From the IMG/VR virus record IMGVR_UViG_3300021225_000464, positions 1-60,001 of that record: a stretch of 60,001 bases of DNA, one strand, 5' to 3'. The notes beneath the pieces were generated by a model. It was not told the DNA's origin and ran no database searches. It saw only the letters and a list, made by a program, of their open reading frames with translations. Position numbers and translations under genes: made by a program. The stretch is from a virus. This document shows, one piece after another, positions 1-6,774 of the stretch. The stretch's first letter is position 1; every line of letters begins with the position of its first letter.

Positions 1-537
1 AAAAAAAAAACAAAAATAAATAAAACAAATAATATAAACAAAGATAATTTAGACGAAGTTATAGGTTGCTCAGGTTATGGTCCGTCAACACCTCAATTTA
101 AATTAGCTAAAGTTATGGCACAGAAAGAGGGATGGAATAAAACTGATAATAATGGAAAAGGTTCAAGAAGTTATAGAAACAATAATCCAGGTAATTTAGA
201 TTATCAGGATGGTTTTAAATCGGTTGATAAAGATGTTACAAAAGAAACTACGTTAGACGGTAAAGTTGGTAGATTTGCAAAATTTAGTTCACCATGTTTA
301 GGTTCAAAGGCTTTAATAGAACAAAAAATCATTAAATGGTCTAAAGGTGAAATGCCGGATTATGGTCAAGCTCCTAATTATAATAAAGGTCAAAAACCAA
401 CTCTTAAGCAATTTATGTATACCTACGCACCACCTACTGAAAATGACACCACAAAATATATAAAATTTATTTTACAAAGTTTAAATAACCCTAAATTTAA
501 TGAAAATACCTTAATGAAGGATATTTTAAAAATATAA
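1..537 (+). CDS. virion lysozyme-like protein (PRD1 P5-type), 5'-partial
   Basis: The reading frame is open from base 1, so the ATG at 115 is probably internal and the gene is cut by the window edge. The visible part carries the motif RNNNPGNLD (from about base 175), then FAKFSS..G..A and, near the C-terminus, YAPPTENDTTKYI. From memory this pattern marks a family of phage virion proteins annotated as structural protein P5 or lysozyme-like peptidoglycan hydrolases, used to open the wall during entry or lysis. The role is family inference. The first 45 or so bases are almost pure A/T and may be poor-quality contig end, so the N-terminal residues there should not be trusted. The next gene follows after 22 bases, with its own TATTTAT promoter motif. 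Confidence 0.7.
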   Translation, partial: KKKTKINKTNNINKDNLDEVIGCSGYGPSTPQFKLAKVMAQKEGWNKTDNNGKGSRSYRNNNPGNLDYQDGFKSVDKDVTKETTLDGKVGRFAKFSSPCLGSKALIEQKIIKWSKGEMPDYGQAPNYNKGQKPTLKQFMYTYAPPTENDTTKYIKFILQSLNNPKFNENTLMKDILKI

Positions 538-547
538 TTTAAGATAC

Positions 548-554
548 TATTTAT
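548..554 (+). promoter_or_regulatory. TATTTAT late-promoter-like motif
   Basis: TATTTAT lies 5 nt before the ATG at 560, with no room for a leader or ribosome binding site. If it acts as a -10 element the transcript would be essentially leaderless. Confidence 0.45.
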
Positions 555-559
555 AAGAT

Positions 560-877
560 ATGAAAAAGTTTATTATTACAGAAAACCAATTAGAATTCAT
601 TGTTAAAAGATACATTAACGAAGATGCGAGATACGTAATGTCTTTTGACGAATTTATGAGACATAAAAACAAAGACCAACAGTATAAATGTGGTTATGAA
701 AACTTATGTTTTGTAATTCATGATGGAAACTACCAAATTGATTTGGATGAAAAGTTTCATGAAAAACACAAAATTCCTAATGGTGTTGGTGGAACAATTT
801 ACCACGATGGTAACAATACTTATTTCTGTCCTGACTTTGGTGATGACAGACCACAGAGAACTATTCAGGTTTATTAA
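560..877 (+). CDS. putative internal head protein with capsid-targeting leader
   Basis: This 105-residue protein is not recognised as a whole. Its N-terminus (MKKFIITENQLEF..KRYINE) is a basic amphipathic helix ending in I-N-E at residue 21, followed by Asp-Ala. That fits the [LI]-x-E cleavage rule of T4 prohead protease and is shared with many other genes in this window. The mature part is acidic and aromatic, rich in His and Asp, with no clear domain. I infer it is packed in the prohead and trimmed there. It overlaps the 3' end of the convergent - strand gene by 4 bases. Confidence 0.65.
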   Translation: MKKFIITENQLEFIVKRYINEDARYVMSFDEFMRHKNKDQQYKCGYENLCFVIHDGNYQIDLDEKFHEKHKIPNGVGGTIYHDGNNTYFCPDFGDDRPQRTIQVY

Positions 878-1569
878 AATTCGAACTGATGTTCGAATTC
901 ATAACCAGTAGCTTCTGTTTCAACATTCATACGAAAATCTAATTCTATTTTTTCTTCGGCGTTATTAATTGTGAACGTTCCTTCCGAACCTTCATTTATT
1001 TCCCATCCACCATGGTTACTTTCAAGAATATTGTATAATTTGTCTTCCCAAACTGCTGGGAGAGTAACTCTTTCATTATTATCATTAGTGTGTCCATAAT
1101 CATCAATATAACCTGAGTCACCCGAACCGCTGAATTCAATTCTAATTTCTGTTTTACCTTCTTCTCTCCATTTAAGCATGTCTTCAAGTAATTCTTTTTC
1201 ATCAATTTCGAACTCTCCTACAGATGATTCAAAGTCCATTGTGAATATGGTTTCCTTAACGGTAAATTTTTTATTAAATGTAAAGTATGTAAATGTTATT
1301 CTACCTCTTTGGTCACCATCTATTTGTGATAAATCAAGAACATTATCTTTTAAAGTTTCAAAAAACTTGTCTAAAAAATCTACCATACTATCAGGTAGTA
1401 CTGGAACAGCATTACCTTTATTAGTGAAAGGACTAAAATAATAATCAACATATCCATCATACCCAAGGTAGATGTCATTTTCAACATATGTCATACCGTT
1501 ACTTAATAAGATGTAATGGAGTAGTTTAAATTTTTTTACAAGTTCTGGATTTTTAAATAATTCTTTCAT
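874..1569 (-). CDS. conserved hypothetical protein (DUF6878-like C-terminus)
   Basis: 231 residues from the ATG at 1569; a TTG 15 bases upstream is a poorer start. The C-terminal half contains EIRIEFSGSGDSGYID, then ED.LY..LE, then HGGWEINEGSEGTF. I associate this pattern with a family resembling DUF6878, found in phages and bacteria with no known function. The protein is strongly acidic and has no signal peptide or membrane segment. It is last in a three-gene - strand operon (2208 to 874), and a TATTTAT motif lies 4 nt before its ATG, inside the end of the preceding gene. Confidence 0.65.
   Translation of the reverse strand: MKELFKNPELVKKFKLLHYILLSNGMTYVENDIYLGYDGYVDYYFSPFTNKGNAVPVLPDSMVDFLDKFFETLKDNVLDLSQIDGDQRGRITFTYFTFNKKFTVKETIFTMDFESSVGEFEIDEKELLEDMLKWREEGKTEIRIEFSGSGDSGYIDDYGHTNDNNERVTLPAVWEDKLYNILESNHGGWEINEGSEGTFTINNAEEKIELDFRMNVETEATGYEFEHQFEF
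878..899. other. perfect 9-bp inverted repeat at convergent gene ends
   Basis: AATTCGAAC, loop TGAT, GTTCGAATT lies just past the stop codon of the + strand gene and inside the 3' end of the - strand gene. No U-run follows on either strand, so a classical terminator is not supported. It may block 3' exonuclease decay. Confidence 0.4.
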
Positions 1570-1573
1570 AGTA

Positions 1574-1580
1574 ATAAATA
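1574..1580 (-). promoter_or_regulatory. TATTTAT late-promoter-like motif
   Basis: On the - strand, TATTTAT ends 4 nt before the ATG at 1569. This is the shortest spacing seen in the window, shared with the gene at 49187. Confidence 0.35.
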
Positions 1581-1934
1581 TCAATCATCAATTTCTAACT
1601 TCATGGTTTTAATCATCCATAAAGGTCTTTGTTTATTTTCTAATGCTAACACCCATTCTTTTGCGGAAGGTATGTATCCGTTACAATCTTCCATTACATG
1701 TTGTTCGCCGACATAACGGGTGTATACCGTTTTTCCGTCACTATTTTTAAATTCAGGACCAAACTTTTGTTCCATTTCAAATATACCTTCTGAATGATGT
1801 CTGAACATTCTGTGTAACGAATGACCATACCAAGCCTTTGTTTCATCTAACCATTCGTGTAGATGGATATAATCTTCCCATTTACCTCCGAATTTTTTTG
1901 CCGATGATTTTGAATGTAGGATTGGATGTGCCAT
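1581..1934 (-). CDS. conserved phage hypothetical protein (MAHPILHSKSSAKKFGG family)
   Basis: 117 residues, rich in His, Trp and Glu, starting MAHPILHSKSSAKKFGG and containing HEWLDETKAW, HSLHRMFRHHSEGIF and the block YVGEQHVMEDCNGYIPS. I recognise this as a widely conserved small family, near-identical across phages and some bacteria, but know no function for it. The clustered His, Asp and Cys residues could bind metal; that is speculation. It is the middle gene of a - strand trio, 4 bases after the preceding gene. Confidence 0.65.
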   Translation of the reverse strand: MAHPILHSKSSAKKFGGKWEDYIHLHEWLDETKAWYGHSLHRMFRHHSEGIFEMEQKFGPEFKNSDGKTVYTRYVGEQHVMEDCNGYIPSAKEWVLALENKQRPLWMIKTMKLEIDD

Positions 1935-1938
1935 AATT

Positions 1939-2208
1939 TTAATGTTCTATTGATGTTGTTAATATATAATCCTCAGGAAGTGAAAGAATTTTGACAGTAT
2001 GTAAGACAAGAATTTCCAAACCTTCTGGAAAAAGTTCAATTGCGTATTCATAATTTGTTGGATATAATTTTATGGATAAAATGTTTCTTTTTTGACTAAT
2101 TGAATGAGAAAACTCCGTAACTTTGATTTCGGAATTTTCACCAAACCATTGGTCAATGTCTTTTTTGTTTGTTTTATTTAGGACTTTTTCAAAAAAACTC
2201 TTTTTCAT
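1939..2208 (-). CDS. hypothetical protein
   Basis: 89 residues, not recognised. The N-terminus is basic (MKKSFFEKVLNKTNKK), and the rest alternates hydrophobic residues as expected for a small beta-rich fold. It is the first gene of the three-gene - strand operon and is divergent from the zincin gene across a 41-base gap. Confidence 0.55.
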   Translation of the reverse strand: MKKSFFEKVLNKTNKKDIDQWFGENSEIKVTEFSHSISQKRNILSIKLYPTNYEYAIELFPEGLEILVLHTVKILSLPEDYILTTSIEH

Positions 2209-2235
2209 AATTATATATACAAAAGAAATATAAGA

Positions 2236-2242
2236 TATTTAT
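2236..2242 (+). promoter_or_regulatory. TATTTAT late-promoter-like motif
   Basis: The motif ends 7 nt before the ATG at 2250 of the zincin gene. Confidence 0.4.
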
Positions 2243-2249
2243 TGTTAAG

Positions 2250-2633
2250 ATGAAAGTAAATTTGTATGATAAATCTAGTGGACTTGGTTCTGAACAGATA
2301 AATGTTATTCAGGACTTCTTGAGATTTTGCCAAAAAAACTCTCCACTCAAGAAAGACGTTGACATTCACCTTCTTGGTGAACGTTTCGGTAAGATGACTA
2401 CAGGTAGTGAAATTACTGGTAAAATTAAAGTTCTTGCCGCTGGTAGAATGTTGATTGACATATTAAGAACTGTCGCTCACGAGTGGGTTCATGAGTTCGC
2501 TCGTCAGAGAAATATTAAGTTGCAAGGTTTCAATACTATATCACAAGAAAACTATGCCAATTCTGAGGCAGGGATTATGATACGTATGTATGAAAAAAGT
2601 AATCCACAACTAACCGCATTGTTGTATAACTAA
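2250..2633 (+). CDS. small HExxH zinc metalloprotease-like protein
   Basis: 127 residues. Residues about 76-82 read AHEWVHEFARQ, a zincin HExxH helix preceded by the usual hydrophobic stretch (ILRTV). The downstream segment NYANSEAGIMI offers a Glu that could be the third zinc ligand, as in gluzincin-type minimal proteases. There is no signal peptide, so it should act in the cytoplasm or be carried in the virion. The substrate is unknown. It is followed closely by two small + strand genes. Minimal zincins of this kind occur in many phages; here the motif is clear but the activity is inferred. Confidence 0.75.
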   Translation: MKVNLYDKSSGLGSEQINVIQDFLRFCQKNSPLKKDVDIHLLGERFGKMTTGSEITGKIKVLAAGRMLIDILRTVAHEWVHEFARQRNIKLQGFNTISQENYANSEAGIMIRMYEKSNPQLTALLYN

Positions 2634-2652
2634 GAAAGATTATGTATATTTG
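2622..2652 (+). promoter_or_regulatory. Bacteroidetes-type promoter (TTG-N20-TATATTTG)
   Basis: TTG (2622-2624), a 20-nt spacer, and TATATTTG (2645-2652) match the host consensus. The box ends 4 nt before the ATG at 2657, which favours that start over the ATG at 2642. Confidence 0.45.
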
Positions 2653-2656
2653 TCCT

Positions 2657-2863
2657 ATGGATAGGGACTTTCAATGGATACGTAAAGTTATTGGTTCAAT
2701 AACTCATTTCGGGCAAATTCAATCTGCGGAAAATCTGGTTGAATTATATGTTAAAAAATATGAAGATTCTGAAGAATTAACACAATATTCTTTGGACTTT
2801 GAATGTAGTATTGTTTCATTGAAAAAACAATTAATTGGTAAGAAAGCAATTCTTGAGTTATGA
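2657..2863 (+). CDS. small conserved phage hypothetical protein
   Basis: 68 residues from the ATG at 2657 (MDRDFQWIRKVIGS); an upstream in-frame ATG at 2642 would place the start inside a host-type promoter box. The protein is helical and acidic. It resembles small phage proteins beginning M-D-R-D-F-x-W-I-R whose role is unknown. Its stop overlaps the ATG of the next gene (ATGA at 2860), suggesting translational coupling. Confidence 0.55.
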   Translation: MDRDFQWIRKVIGSITHFGQIQSAENLVELYVKKYEDSEELTQYSLDFECSIVSLKKQLIGKKAILEL

Positions 2864-3456
2864 TTGAAAAAATAAAAGAACTTTATTGGACTAAAATTGG
2901 TTATAAAGTAAGAGGTTTTTTTACCTCTGTTGGTAATCTGATTAAGTGGTTTCCTGTTATTTGGAAAGACCGTGATTGGGACGACCATTATATTTTTGAG
3001 GTATTCAAGTTCAAGTTAGAAAAACAGGCTAAGTACATTAAAGAAAAAGGATTTCACACTAATTCAGACCTTGATGCTAAAAGAATGATGTTGTGTGTTA
3101 AACTGATGGAAAAAGTTCAGGAAGATTTTTATACCATGGAATACATGGATTATGAGGAAAAAGATTTTTTCTTTGTTCCGACAGGTGAAGGTATTGAAGA
3201 TGGTGAGGGTGGGTATTATATGGAGACACGTTTGAAAAAAGAAAATCTAAATGATTTTTTCAAAAAATATCCATTGGTGTATAAGAAAATTGTTACCAAT
3301 AAAAAGTATCATATTTTTAAAATGGACAACGAGGACTTAACTTCATACGAGGTTAAATCAAGAATTGCTTTGAATATCGGAAGATACAATCACGAAAGGG
3401 CTAGAAAGTTACTTTTCAAAATCTTGAGTGAGAATATTGAACGTTGGTGGAATTAA
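2860..3456 (+). CDS. conserved phage hypothetical protein
   Basis: 198 residues. The N-terminal third has two Trp-rich amphipathic stretches (VGNLIKWFPVIWKDRDWDD), followed by FEVFKFKLEKQAKYIKEKG and LMEKVQEDFY. I associate this W-x-D-R-x-W-D plus K-L-E arrangement with a phage family of unknown role that is common near DNA-metabolism genes. No catalytic motif is visible. It is co-transcribed with the preceding 68-residue gene and ends tail-to-tail with the membrane protein at 3453. Confidence 0.6.
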   Translation: MIEKIKELYWTKIGYKVRGFFTSVGNLIKWFPVIWKDRDWDDHYIFEVFKFKLEKQAKYIKEKGFHTNSDLDAKRMMLCVKLMEKVQEDFYTMEYMDYEEKDFFFVPTGEGIEDGEGGYYMETRLKKENLNDFFKKYPLVYKKIVTNKKYHIFKMDNEDLTSYEVKSRIALNIGRYNHERARKLLFKILSENIERWWN

Positions 3457-3773
3457 TTTGAAGGTGTTTCTTCTTCAGTTGTTTCTTCTATCGGTTCAAT
3501 AATTGTTGTTTCATCAGAATTATCTTTTGATTTTCTATAACCTAAAAGAGTTGCTCCAATACCAACAAGGATGATTGATTGTGTAATAACATCAATATCT
3601 TTGTTTAAAAACATTTTATCTACACATCCCATAAAGAATGTTATCCCACCGATAAAAACGATGTAAAGACCTGCAGTTCCACTTCCTGATGTCTTTCCTG
3701 TGCTATTGGAAGTCATTTCAGCAAAAGAAAACTTTTTGATGTTTCCGATTTGTTTTTTAATATACTCTTTCAT
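3453..3773 (-). CDS. small membrane protein, two predicted transmembrane helices
   Basis: 106 residues. Hydrophobic segments lie at about 36-52 (AGLYIVFIGGITFFMGC) and 64-80 (SIILVGIGATLLGY). Between them is a Lys/Asp loop, and the tail is acidic and Thr/Glu-rich. The basic N-terminus (MKEYIKKQIGNIKKFSF) could be a leader but lacks a clear [LI]-x-E site. Function is unknown; a holin-like or virion-delivered membrane protein are both possible. It lies 3 bases downstream of the small basic protein gene, probably in one operon. Confidence 0.55.
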   Translation of the reverse strand: MKEYIKKQIGNIKKFSFAEMTSNSTGKTSGSGTAGLYIVFIGGITFFMGCVDKMFLNKDIDVITQSIILVGIGATLLGYRKSKDNSDETTIIEPIEETTEEETPSN

Positions 3774-3776
3774 TTT

Positions 3777-3908
3777 TTACCTCCCTTGACCTTTATAAGG
3801 TTTTTTGTAATTCTTACTTGTTTTATTGGATGTAAATTTCTTTGATGATTTACCTGATTTCTTAACTCCGAATGATAACTTCGTTGAACCTGTTGATTTA
3901 GCTGCCAT
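3777..3908 (-). CDS. 43-residue Lys/Ser-rich basic protein
   Basis: A short gene from ATG at 3908 to TAA at 3777. It begins MAAKSTGSTKLSFGVKK and ends KKPYKGQGR. Roughly a third of the residues are Lys or Arg and most others are Ser, Thr or Gly, so it should bind nucleic acid or an acidic scaffold. I have seen very similar small proteins in other phages of this type. It is the upstream partner of the membrane protein gene, and its stop is followed 3 bases later by that ATG, with GGGAGG at the join acting as a possible Shine-Dalgarno sequence. Confidence 0.65.
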   Translation of the reverse strand: MAAKSTGSTKLSFGVKKSGKSSKKFTSNKTSKNYKKPYKGQGR

Positions 3909-3956
3909 TATTTTATTTATTTAGCAATAAGTATGTGATTTTTTTAAAATTGTATG

Positions 3957-3963
3957 TATTTAT
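3957..3963 (+). promoter_or_regulatory. TATTTAT late-promoter-like motif
   Basis: The motif lies 16 nt before the ATG at 3980, within TATTTATAAATA. It would give a leader of about 10 nt. Confidence 0.45.
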
Positions 3964-3979
3964 AAATAAAAATTAAATT

Positions 3980-4618
3980 ATGAAAAAATTATTAGATATT
4001 TCTTCTGAAGAAAGAAACAGAATTTTGGAAATGCATCAAAGTGCTACCAAGAGAAATTATTTGAGTGAACAATCAACTCAACAGGTAGCGGCTGGACCAA
4101 CAGTTAAAGGTGTTACTTATAAACTACAAGGGTTAACTGATAAAAATATTAATGATTTTTTGAATGTTACAAATAATGGTGGTTTGTGTGAATTTTTTGA
4201 CCCTGTTTTTTATGACATTCTTAATCAAACTAGAGATAAAAAAAATATGGTTGGTTGGGTTTCTTATTGCGGTACTCCAGACCCTGGTAATCCATGTTGT
4301 GACATGGTTTCTAATTTGAAAGATTATATAAATGTTTTGGCAAAATCATTTACCACAACTGAACAATTTAAAACATATCCATTTTCAAAATATATGGAAA
4401 CAGCGGCAAAAGGAAAAGTATTTAAAAGTCTTTGGACTCAAAAAATGAAAGACCTATTAGACCGAAGTGGAAATGGTAATTTATATGACGTAGCAAAGGC
4501 TAAACAATTATTAGGTACTAAAGGACAAAATCAAGGACAATCATTTGATAACTTAATTTTTAGTTTCCTTGTTAATCAACAGTTGGAAAAGGCAAAACTT
4601 CCTAAAATGACTGTTTAA
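3980..4618 (+). CDS. putative internal head protein with capsid-targeting leader
   Basis: 212 residues. The leader contains SSEERNRILEMHQSAT followed by YLSE, giving an L-x-E site at residue 30, with Gln-Ser next. A related leader (EE-K..I..-RH) occurs at 9673. The mature part has six Cys (for example YCGTPDPGNPCCDM at about 95) and a helical C-terminal half. It is not a domain I recognise. Given the leader I infer packaging in the head and protease trimming. It ends before a strong terminator shared with the convergent secreted-protein gene. Confidence 0.65.
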   Translation: MKKLLDISSEERNRILEMHQSATKRNYLSEQSTQQVAAGPTVKGVTYKLQGLTDKNINDFLNVTNNGGLCEFFDPVFYDILNQTRDKKNMVGWVSYCGTPDPGNPCCDMVSNLKDYINVLAKSFTTTEQFKTYPFSKYMETAAKGKVFKSLWTQKMKDLLDRSGNGNLYDVAKAKQLLGTKGQNQGQSFDNLIFSFLVNQQLEKAKLPKMTV

Positions 4619-4640
4619 TATAAAAATAATTAGAAATTAA

Positions 4641-4668
4641 AAAGGGAAGACGTGTCTTCCCTTTTTTT
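4641..4668. terminator. bidirectional rho-independent terminator
   Basis: Stem AAAGGGAAGA / TCTTCCCTTT with loop CGTG, followed by T-run; the opposite strand also has a T-rich tail. It separates convergent genes. Confidence 0.85.
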
Positions 4669-5101
4669 ATTTAATGGTGAATGTGACATCATCACCTTTT
4701 GAAAAAGAACCAAAAACTCTATTACCATCTTGGTATTCAGTGATAAACTCAAGAGTATCTTCATTTTCAATTTTACCAAGTGTGAAGTATGTTTTGGTAC
4801 CGTTATCATCAACAATACAATCAAAAACATTTTTTGTTTCAAAAATTTCAGTGATTGGGAAATCAAATTCCCCATTGAAATTAACTAGGTGAACTGTTTT
4901 TTTATTGAAGTCAAATGTGTAAACATTTTTCCCAATCCCATAGTCAGGATACTCTATCAAATCCATATCCATTGCCTGAAATGTTGGGACTAATGAACTG
5001 TGATTAAAATTTTGAAATTTTGTAGTTGTTACTGTAACAATTTGTCCATTAACAACTAAACTTGTTAGGGTAACTACTAAAGAAAGAAATAAGTTTTTCA
5101 T
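4667..5101 (-). CDS. secreted protein, paralog of the gene at 6004
   Basis: 144 residues starting MKNLFLSLVVTLTSLVVNGQ, a textbook Sec signal peptide with cleavage likely after NG-Q (about residue 20). The mature part is beta-rich, acidic and has one Cys. It is homologous to the protein at 6004: the N-termini are almost identical, while the mature parts share only scattered positions (for example TEIF/TEVF, Y-T-F-D/Y-T-I-D). The promoter is a perfect host type, unlike the surrounding late genes, so it may be made early and exported. Exclusion of other phages or surface remodelling would fit, but nothing in the sequence proves this. Confidence 0.75.
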   Translation of the reverse strand: MKNLFLSLVVTLTSLVVNGQIVTVTTTKFQNFNHSSLVPTFQAMDMDLIEYPDYGIGKNVYTFDFNKKTVHLVNFNGEFDFPITEIFETKNVFDCIVDDNGTKTYFTLGKIENEDTLEFITEYQDGNRVFGSFSKGDDVTFTIK

Positions 5102-5127
5102 AGGACTTGATTATTTAATTATTTCTA

Positions 5128-5158
5128 CAAATATACACAAAATATTCGTCCACACAAA
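5128..5158 (-). promoter_or_regulatory. Bacteroidetes-type promoter (TTTG-N19-TATATTTG)
   Basis: On the - strand: TTTG (5158-5155), a 19-nt spacer, TATATTTG (5135-5128), then a leader of about 20 nt to the ATG at 5101. Exact match to the host housekeeping consensus. Confidence 0.8.
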
Positions 5159-5160
5159 CA

Positions 5161-5167
5161 TATTTAT
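5161..5167 (+). promoter_or_regulatory. TATTTAT late-promoter-like motif
   Basis: The motif ends 17 nt before the ATG at 5185, divergent from the host-type promoter of the secreted protein. Confidence 0.45.
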
Positions 5168-5184
5168 TAATAAAATATTTTATT

Positions 5185-5991
5185 ATGAAAAAAGTAATTA
5201 GACTAACTGAAAATGATTTAGTTAGAATTATAAAAAAAGTTATATCTGAACAAGATACAACACAAACTACTGGTACAACACAAACCACCACTCAAAGTCC
5301 TGATTTATCTAATTTAGGTATAAAAACACTTAATGGTGGTATTAAAGTTGTTGAGGTTCCTCAAAAACAAAGTCGTGATATAGAAAAAATTGCTAAACAA
5401 ACTGGCGATAAAGTTTATGGGGTAGGTAAATATGAAACAATAAGTTCAGTGGGTGGAAATTATCAGGGAATGCTTGTAGTTAAAAAAGAGGCGTATCAAA
5501 AATTATTATCAGACAAAGGTATTACTGTTGTGGAAGGGGAACATTGTTCTGAACCAAGATGGACAGGTAAAAAAGATAAAAATAATCCTACCGGTTGGGT
5601 GTACACATGGAAGGTAGGTAATGATTTTTCTAAATACGTTGTCAAACCATTACCATGGGATTTATTTAATAAAATACTTAATGAAAGAGGAACACCAGGA
5701 TGTCCTGACGATAGAGCAAATAGACACATGCATCCTAAACATAAAGGGGATTATTCAGGAGGTAATTTTACAGACCCAAAAGTAAGTCAAACGTCAAAGA
5801 ATTTCTTTAATGACCCAACCTCAAATTCAAATCTTAGAGCTTTTTGTAATAATTTAAAATCCACAAGTTTTTATCGTATTAATGGTTTTCCGGGTATATC
5901 GGCAAAATGTCCTGTATTTGTTGATGGTAGTGACGAAGATATGGAACGTTCATTTTCTACAAATGATTATATAAGGATTCAAGTTATTTAA
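5185..5991 (+). CDS. putative internal head protein with capsid-targeting leader
   Basis: 268 residues. The leader MKKVIRLTENDLVRIIKKV ends in I-S-E at residue 22. It is the clearest example here of the 'I-R-L-T-E-x-D-L' leader that I remember from many Bacteroidetes phage proteins. A Thr/Gln-rich linker follows (residues 24-37), then a globular part with HMHPKHKGD near residue 185 and Cys at about 118, 171, 217 and 233. The His cluster could bind metal, but I do not recognise the fold. I infer the leader targets it to the prohead. Confidence 0.65.
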   Translation: MKKVIRLTENDLVRIIKKVISEQDTTQTTGTTQTTTQSPDLSNLGIKTLNGGIKVVEVPQKQSRDIEKIAKQTGDKVYGVGKYETISSVGGNYQGMLVVKKEAYQKLLSDKGITVVEGEHCSEPRWTGKKDKNNPTGWVYTWKVGNDFSKYVVKPLPWDLFNKILNERGTPGCPDDRANRHMHPKHKGDYSGGNFTDPKVSQTSKNFFNDPTSNSNLRAFCNNLKSTSFYRINGFPGISAKCPVFVDGSDEDMERSFSTNDYIRIQVI

Positions 5992-5994
5992 TTA

Positions 5995-6022
5995 AAAACC
6001 CCTCTAACGAGGGGTTTTCTTT
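5995..6022. terminator. bidirectional rho-independent terminator
   Basis: AAAACCCCTC, loop TAAC, GAGGGGTTTT, then T-rich. The stop codon of the - strand secreted-protein gene lies in the hairpin. Confidence 0.9.
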
Positions 6023-6456
6023 TTACATTTAACATCAAAACACATGTAACCTTCAGTAGTTTCATTATTAATGTCATACTCAACTAACATATTAACTGAT
6101 TTATTATCATTTTTGTAAAGAACTACAACACCTTTAAAACCTTTAGTATCAACACATTCAAAAGAAATTAAAATATCGTTTGATGGATTTTTGAATACCT
6201 CAGTGATAACAAAATTAAATACCACACCCTCGCCATTTTTCATAGTTAAAGATTCATTATCAACATCAATAGTGTAAACAACTTCCCCCTGACCAAGAGT
6301 GGTATATGTGATTAAACCATTTTCCAAAGATGGGATAAAATTAACTTCTTTTGGATGTTGAAATTTTTGGATAGTATCGGTTTTTACAACAAATACTTGA
6401 GAGTTAGCAACTAAACCAACCATCACTAAAACAAGAGAAAGAAATAAATTTTTCAT
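6004..6456 (-). CDS. secreted protein, paralog of the gene at 4667
   Basis: 150 residues starting MKNLFLSLVLVMVGLVANSQ, a Sec signal peptide with cleavage likely after A-N-S. The mature domain is beta-rich and has two Cys near the C-terminus (about residues 108 and 142). It shares its first 8 residues and promoter almost exactly with the gene 1.36 kb upstream, while the mature domains have diverged strongly. This suggests duplication followed by selection on the exported part. Function is unknown. Confidence 0.75.
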   Translation of the reverse strand: MKNLFLSLVLVMVGLVANSQVFVVKTDTIQKFQHPKEVNFIPSLENGLITYTTLGQGEVVYTIDVDNESLTMKNGEGVVFNFVITEVFKNPSNDILISFECVDTKGFKGVVVLYKNDNKSVNMLVEYDINNETTEGYMCFDVKCKKKTPR

Positions 6457-6522
6457 AGGACTTGATTATTTAATTATTTCTACAAATATACACAAAATAT
6501 TCCTCCACACAAATATATTTAT
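6436..6522 (+). repeat. 87-bp direct repeat, copy 2
   Basis: Second copy of the promoter and signal-peptide-start repeat at 5081-5167, offset by exactly 1355 bases. Confidence 0.9.
6483..6513 (-). promoter_or_regulatory. Bacteroidetes-type promoter (TTTG-N19-TATATTTG)
   Basis: Same arrangement as at 5128-5158: TTTG (6513-6510), a 19-nt spacer, TATATTTG (6490-6483). Confidence 0.8.
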
Positions 6523-6570
6523 AAATAAAGTGAACTTTGTTCATAAACTTTAAACCCACGTTAATGGATA

Positions 6571-6774
6571 ATGACGAAAATGAAACGAATTCTAACGGAA
6601 AATGTTGCCACCTATTGCCTTATGCTCGCAATGTTTTTCAATCCACTAGGATTCGACATAATGTTCAAAGCAATTTTAGATTACACAAGTTCCTATTGGA
6701 TTACCACAGGAATTTTCTATTGTATTTCAGCATTATTCTTTGGGTTGTATTTCTTATTACGAAGTAAAAAATGA
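6571..6774 (+). CDS. small membrane protein with short leader-like N-terminus
   Basis: 67 residues. The N-terminus MTKMKRILTEN contains a basic stretch and an L-T-E site at residue 10, like a minimal version of the head-targeting leaders nearby. Two hydrophobic helices follow (about 14-33 and 42-63), ending in RSKK. Its stop overlaps the next ATG (ATGA at 6771), so the two genes are coupled. Holin-like or delivered membrane protein; function not known. A longer overlapping frame starting at 6537 lacks protein-like character. Confidence 0.6.
   Translation: MTKMKRILTENVATYCLMLAMFFNPLGFDIMFKAILDYTSSYWITTGIFYCISALFFGLYFLLRSKK

Larger units (their letters stand above)
5081..5167 (+). repeat. 87-bp direct repeat, copy 1
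   Basis: Matches 6436-6522 with 3 mismatches by eye. The repeat covers the start codon and first codons of the secreted-protein gene, its host-type promoter, and the divergent TATTTAT motif. Confidence 0.9.

Noticed and set aside
6537-6767. 76-residue + strand frame overlapping the small membrane protein gene
   Set aside because: Its translation lacks protein-like pattern, while the frame from 6571 gives two clean membrane helices and couples to the next gene.
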